Assembly: GCA_018900975.1 (NCBI GenBank)
Contig: JAHIFK010000317.1
Coordinates: forward strand, 1-8,213
Origin: Methanobacteriota archaeon
Lineage (GTDB): Archaea; Halobacteriota; Methanosarcinia; Methanosarcinales; Methanoperedenaceae
Direction of reading: 5' to 3'
DNA: 8,213 nucleotides
Positions 5,941 to 8,213 of this stretch are shown in pieces. The first letter of the stretch is position 1. Each line of letters starts with the position of its first letter. A program made the translations under genes and the position numbers. The notes below the pieces were generated by a model, which saw only the letters and a program-made list of their open reading frames with translations, searched no databases and was not told where the DNA came from.

Positions 5941-6683
5941 ATCTTGACCCTCTCCCCGCACTCATTCCTCCTGTAAACCCCGAACTCCGTCCTCTTCAGA
6001 ACATCCCCTGAGAATACAGGTCCGTCCTTACACACCCGCAGCCCGTCCACGCAGCACGCCCCGCATATCCCCAGACCGCATTTGATATACCTGTGGAGGC
6101 TGAACTGCGCTCTGGAGGGAGTGACCTTATCAAGTACCTTTTTCATCATTATTTCAGGCCCGCAGCAGTATATTTGATCGTAATTTTTTTCATCATCGAG
6201 CAGTTGTGTAACGTAACCGTGCTTCCCTTCAGTGCCGTCATCAGTGGCTATCCGCACTTTTCCCACAGCCTCAAAGCGCTTCCTGAACAGCAGTTCGTCT
6301 TTCGTCTTTGCTCCAAGAAGCGTGGTTATTTTAGCGCCTTCTGCGCAAGCTTTCTCAGCAAGCGGCGCAAGGGGGGCGGCGCCGACCCCGCCAGAAACAA
6401 GAAGGATTCGCCCGTTATTGATGTCGAATCCTTTGCCAAAAGGCCCTCTTATGCCTACTGAGTCACACTCATTAAGCTCGAACAGCGCCGAGGTCGCAGG
6501 ACCGACCTTCTGCACTGTTATCGCATTATCATACGAGAGCGCCATGGGAACCTCATCAACTCCGCGTATCCAGACCATCACGAACTGTCCGGGGATAAGC
6601 TCGAAAGACGTATCAAAGAAAAATGTCCTGATATTAGTGGCCTCTTCCACAACCTTTGTAATCACAGCATTAACAGGTCTCAT
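5937..6683 (-). CDS. pyrK: Dihydroorotate dehydrogenase electron-transfer subunit (FAD, [2Fe-2S])
   Basis: PyrK pairs with PyrD to form the class 1B dihydroorotate dehydrogenase; it passes electrons from the PyrD FMN through a [2Fe-2S] cluster and FAD to NAD+. The 248-aa protein begins with a ferredoxin-reductase-like FAD barrel (PGQFVMVWI at 31-39, PMALSYD at 46-52). The nucleotide-binding domain follows, with VSGGVGAAPLAPLA at 96-109 and CCGPEIMM at 173-180. The cluster ligands are probably Cys202, Cys207, Cys210 and Cys218 (C-x4-C-x2-C-x7-C), with an extra Cys211. The last gap is shorter than the x14 of the Lactococcus enzyme; the following CKDGPVF motif is conserved. The start ATG overlaps the pyrD stop as ATGA, which shows a coupled operon. 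Fnr-like or hydrogenase reductase subunits share this fold, but the pyrD neighbour settles the call. Confidence 0.94.
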   Translation of the reverse strand: MRPVNAVITKVVEEATNIRTFFFDTSFELIPGQFVMVWIRGVDEVPMALSYDNAITVQKVGPATSALFELNECDSVGIRGPFGKGFDINNGRILLVSGGVGAAPLAPLAEKACAEGAKITTLLGAKTKDELLFRKRFEAVGKVRIATDDGTEGKHGYVTQLLDDEKNYDQIYCCGPEIMMKKVLDKVTPSRAQFSLHRYIKCGLGICGACCVDGLRVCKDGPVFSGDVLKRTEFGVYRRNECGERVKI

Positions 6684-7570
6684 ACTTCATGCGCCATCCC
6701 GTATATATCGTCCAATGTCCATCCTTTTTCTTCAAGGAATGTCTCCATGCATGATGAAATGTCTTTGAAGATATTGATATTGTCCCCAACCGCAGAGCCT
6801 ATCTGCACTGCCCTGGCGCCAGCCATCATGAACTCCACTGCGTCCCGCCAGTCCGATATACCACCTACACCGATAATCGGGATCTCAAGCGCTTCGAAGA
6901 GGTCGTACACGCATTTTATTGCAACCGGTTTAATGGCTCTTCCCGACAGACCTCCGAACCTGTTGCCAAGTATAGGATAGCCGCTCTCGATATCAATAGC
7001 CATCGCCCTGACCGTGTTGATCGCGACGACCGCATCAGCCCCTCCGCTCTCTGCCGCAAGCCCGATGCTATTTATATCAGTGACATTGGGCGTGAGTTTT
7101 ACCCAGACAGGGGCAGAAGTTGCACTTTTTACAGCCCGTGTGATCTCTTCCACAAGAGCGGGGTCAGAACCCACCTGGGCGCCGTACCCGCAGGCATGTG
7201 GGCAACTCACGTTCAGCTCAAAGGCATCGGCGCGAAGCGAACCTGCTATTTCTGAAAATTCATCGGCGCTGCCGCCGAAAATGCTTGCGATAACAGGTAT
7301 TCCTCCTTCCTTTGCCGTATCTATCTCTCGCTGGAAATTCTTATAAGACGGATTGGGAAGTCCCATCGCGTTCAGGTAGCCGCAGTCAACTTCAACCATG
7401 CTCGGATTGCTGTGCCCGCTCTTAGGTTCTATCCCGATGGATTTTGTGACCACAGCGCCGGCGCCGCCTTCTGCCGCCCTCTTTAATGAGCCTCCGGTAG
7501 TGCCCATGATGCCGGCGGCAAGGATCAGGGGATTTTTCAGCTTAAGTCCATTTAATGTCAATGATAGCAT
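6680..7570 (-). CDS. pyrD: Dihydroorotate dehydrogenase, class 1B catalytic subunit
   Basis: PyrD oxidises dihydroorotate to orotate in pyrimidine synthesis using FMN. From the ATG at 7570 it has 296 aa, close to the usual class 1 size, starting MLSLTLNGLKLKNPLILAAG. Diagnostic features are Lys43 in the TKSIG segment, the NAMGLPNP substrate loop at 68-75, and Cys123 in LNVSCPH. Cys, rather than Ser, as catalytic base marks class 1. KLTPNV at 158-163 and the FMN-phosphate segments GVGGI at 234-238 and AVQIGSA at 254-260 are also present. In-frame ATGs at 7579 and 7639 exist. The 7639 form would add 23 residues outside the family core and would place the promoter-like TAAATAAATA within the gene, so 7570 is preferred; its TATA-like box is about 26 bases upstream. 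It overlaps pyrK by four bases. Confidence 0.95.
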   Translation of the reverse strand: MLSLTLNGLKLKNPLILAAGIMGTTGGSLKRAAEGGAGAVVTKSIGIEPKSGHSNPSMVEVDCGYLNAMGLPNPSYKNFQREIDTAKEGGIPVIASIFGGSADEFSEIAGSLRADAFELNVSCPHACGYGAQVGSDPALVEEITRAVKSATSAPVWVKLTPNVTDINSIGLAAESGGADAVVAINTVRAMAIDIESGYPILGNRFGGLSGRAIKPVAIKCVYDLFEALEIPIIGVGGISDWRDAVEFMMAGARAVQIGSAVGDNINIFKDISSCMETFLEEKGWTLDDIYGMAHEV

Positions 7571-7590
7571 TCCAATCATAATATGTTCGA

Positions 7591-7601
7591 TAAATAAATA
7601 A
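7591..7601 (-). promoter_or_regulatory. TATA-like box for pyrD-pyrK
   Basis: On the minus strand TTATTTATTTA is centred about 26 bases before the ATG at 7570, the expected archaeal spacing for a leaderless mRNA. It supports the shorter pyrD start. I see no clear operator or attenuator beside it. Confidence 0.5.
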
Positions 7602-7694
7602 CCGCTTGTATGGCGTGAGTGGAGTGCAACATCAAACACTTGTTACGGTAGTTCCTGATATTTCACCAACAGGTCCGCCCGCCAGTAATCAATG

Positions 7695-7704
7695 AATATA
7701 AATA
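7695..7704 (+). promoter_or_regulatory. TATA-like box for the 46-aa ORF
   Basis: AATATAAATA is centred about 32 bases before the ATG at 7732, a spacing that gives a leader of only a few bases. The rest of the divergent gap 7605-7690 is GC-richer and holds no gene that I can support. Confidence 0.4.
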
Positions 7705-7731
7705 CTAAGTCCTGAGAAATATAATGGTAAA

Positions 7732-7872
7732 ATGAAAAGCAAATTGATAACTCTTGATAAAGTTCTCGGTGAAACAGAGCAATTAAATATTGAAGATAAA
7801 GAGTACCTATTGGATATCCTTTCTAAAAGGTTGATAGAAGAAAAGAGGTATCCTCTTCAAATTAAATGGTAA
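7732..7872 (+). CDS. Small antitoxin-like protein, probably C-terminally truncated (46 aa)
   Basis: ATG 7732 opens a 46-codon frame ending at TAA 7870-7872. The peptide pattern (TLDKVLGETEQLNIEDKEYL then LLDILSKRLIEEKR) resembles the N-terminal part of small antitoxin-like proteins common in cyanobacteria and some archaea. In those proteins a helix with EQxxLLDILxKRLIEEKR is followed by about 25 to 40 more residues that contact the toxin. Here the similarity stops at residue 39 and the frame ends in RYPLQIKW. No toxin gene follows; instead a probable insertion sequence begins within about 110 bases. The simplest reading is a toxin-antitoxin locus cut by the insertion, leaving a remnant. It could still be a complete short protein. 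The family resemblance is from memory of such sequences and is only moderately sure. Confidence 0.55.
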   Translation: MKSKLITLDKVLGETEQLNIEDKEYLLDILSKRLIEEKRYPLQIKW

Positions 7873-7913
7873 ATAGAAAAATATATTTTGACTAAATCTT
7901 TGGTAATATATCC

Positions 7914-7919
7914 TTTTTT
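7914..7919 (+). terminator. Possible archaeal T-tract terminator
   Basis: A run of six T residues preceded by an AT-rich stretch lies about 42 bases after the stop of the 46-aa ORF and before the transposase-like gene. Archaeal termination commonly occurs at such T-tracts without a hairpin. There is no independent evidence for its use. Confidence 0.25.
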
Positions 7920-7983
7920 AGAGTAATACCAAGCAATAGCCATCATGCAAACAGAAATATAGAAATACTAAGGAATTATTACA

Positions 7984-8213
7984 GTGTCCATCATGCAACC
8001 ATCTGAAATACCAAAAATTTTGCAGTTATTAAATATCAATCCAGATGAAATTACAGACAAAAAGGCTGCAGAAACAATTCGTATCCTTCTTCAAATCATA
8101 GAGATATTATATGCAGAAAATCAAGCATTGAAAGCAGAACTGCAGAAAATGCGAGATGAACTGAACCAGTTAAAAGGAGAACAAGGCAAGCCAAAATTTC
8201 CTCACATAAAAAA
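7984..8213 (+). CDS. Probable transposase, N-terminal part (runs off the window)
   Basis: The frame opens at GTG 7984 and is still open at the last base, giving about 76 codons. The visible part is a helical N-terminal segment with a heptad-like leucine pattern (LLQIIEILYAENQALKAELQ) and then LNQLKGEQGKPKFPHIK. A leucine-rich coiled coil that runs into a RLKGEQGKP-type motif is typical of N-termini of IS66-like and related transposases in methanogenic archaea and cyanobacteria. The catalytic domain lies beyond the window, so the family is not settled. AAGGAA at 7970-7975 is spaced about eight bases from GTG 7984 but about 17 from the in-frame ATG 7993, so I prefer the GTG; the ATG is the alternative. 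The left inverted repeat of the element could not be placed, because the other end is not in the window. Confidence 0.6.
   Translation, partial: MSIMQPSEIPKILQLLNINPDEITDKKAAETIRILLQIIEILYAENQALKAELQKMRDELNQLKGEQGKPKFPHIK

Noticed and set aside
6232..6768. 178-codon plus-strand ORF antisense to pyrK and the end of pyrD
   Set aside because: Low-complexity Ser/Pro/Ala composition mirrors pyrK codons; the pyrK motifs on the other strand are complete.
7606..7692. Short open plus-strand stretch ending in a Pro-rich peptide before TGA
   Set aside because: It looked like a possible C-terminal gene remnant, but it is under 35 codons with no start or recognisable motif, and overlaps the divergent promoter region.

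Overview
The window looks like chromosomal DNA of a methanogenic or methane-oxidising euryarchaeon, most likely Methanosarcinales-related. The evidence is a CdhC-type (archaeal) acetyl-CoA synthase subunit followed by its CooC-like nickel maturation ATPase, an archaeal-length Trm1, and an archaeal PyrD/PyrK pair. Several genes also have a TATA-like box about 26 to 28 bases before the start codon, as in leaderless archaeal genes. A finer placement, for example in the ANME-2d/Methanoperedens group, is only a guess.

Layout. (1) 2-1864, plus strand: the C-terminal 327 codons of cdhC, a 129-base gap holding a GC-rich inverted-repeat element, then cooC. (2) 1872-2517, plus strand: a VapBC-like toxin-antitoxin pair that starts seven bases after cooC, made of a 59-aa antitoxin (too small for routine gene calling) and an overlapping PIN-domain toxin. 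In the published Methanosarcina operon cdhD and cdhE follow the cooC homologue; here they do not. (3) 2518-2704: a non-coding gap with a short tandem decamer repeat that has the same ends as the element between cdhC and cooC. (4) 2705-5229, minus strand: a stand-alone AAA_14/DUF4143 ATPase with a twin 12-base repeat around its predicted TATA box, and upstream of it trm1. (5) 5330-5940, plus strand: a 44-aa ORF overlapping a TTG-started MNT-fold nucleotidyltransferase, a second toxin-antitoxin-like pair. (6) 5937-7570, minus strand: pyrD and pyrK, overlapping by ATGA; pyrK shares its stop-codon bases with the convergent nucleotidyltransferase. (7) 7571-8213: a divergent promoter region, a 46-aa truncated antitoxin-like ORF, and the beginning of a probable transposase that runs off the window.

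Functionally, cdhC and cooC belong to the acetyl-CoA decarbonylase/synthase (Wood-Ljungdahl) system: CdhC carries the nickel A-cluster and CooC is its likely metal-loading ATPase. pyrD and pyrK form the NAD-linked dihydroorotate dehydrogenase of pyrimidine synthesis. trm1 modifies G26 of tRNA. Between these core genes lie AT-richer accessory modules (VapBC, DUF4143 ATPase, small ORF plus nucleotidyltransferase, antitoxin fragment plus transposase). The most unusual items are the GC-rich element inside the cdhC-cooC gap with its short relative 1.6 kb away, the symmetrical operator-like repeats at the ATPase promoter, and the unrecognised 44-aa/nucleotidyltransferase pair.
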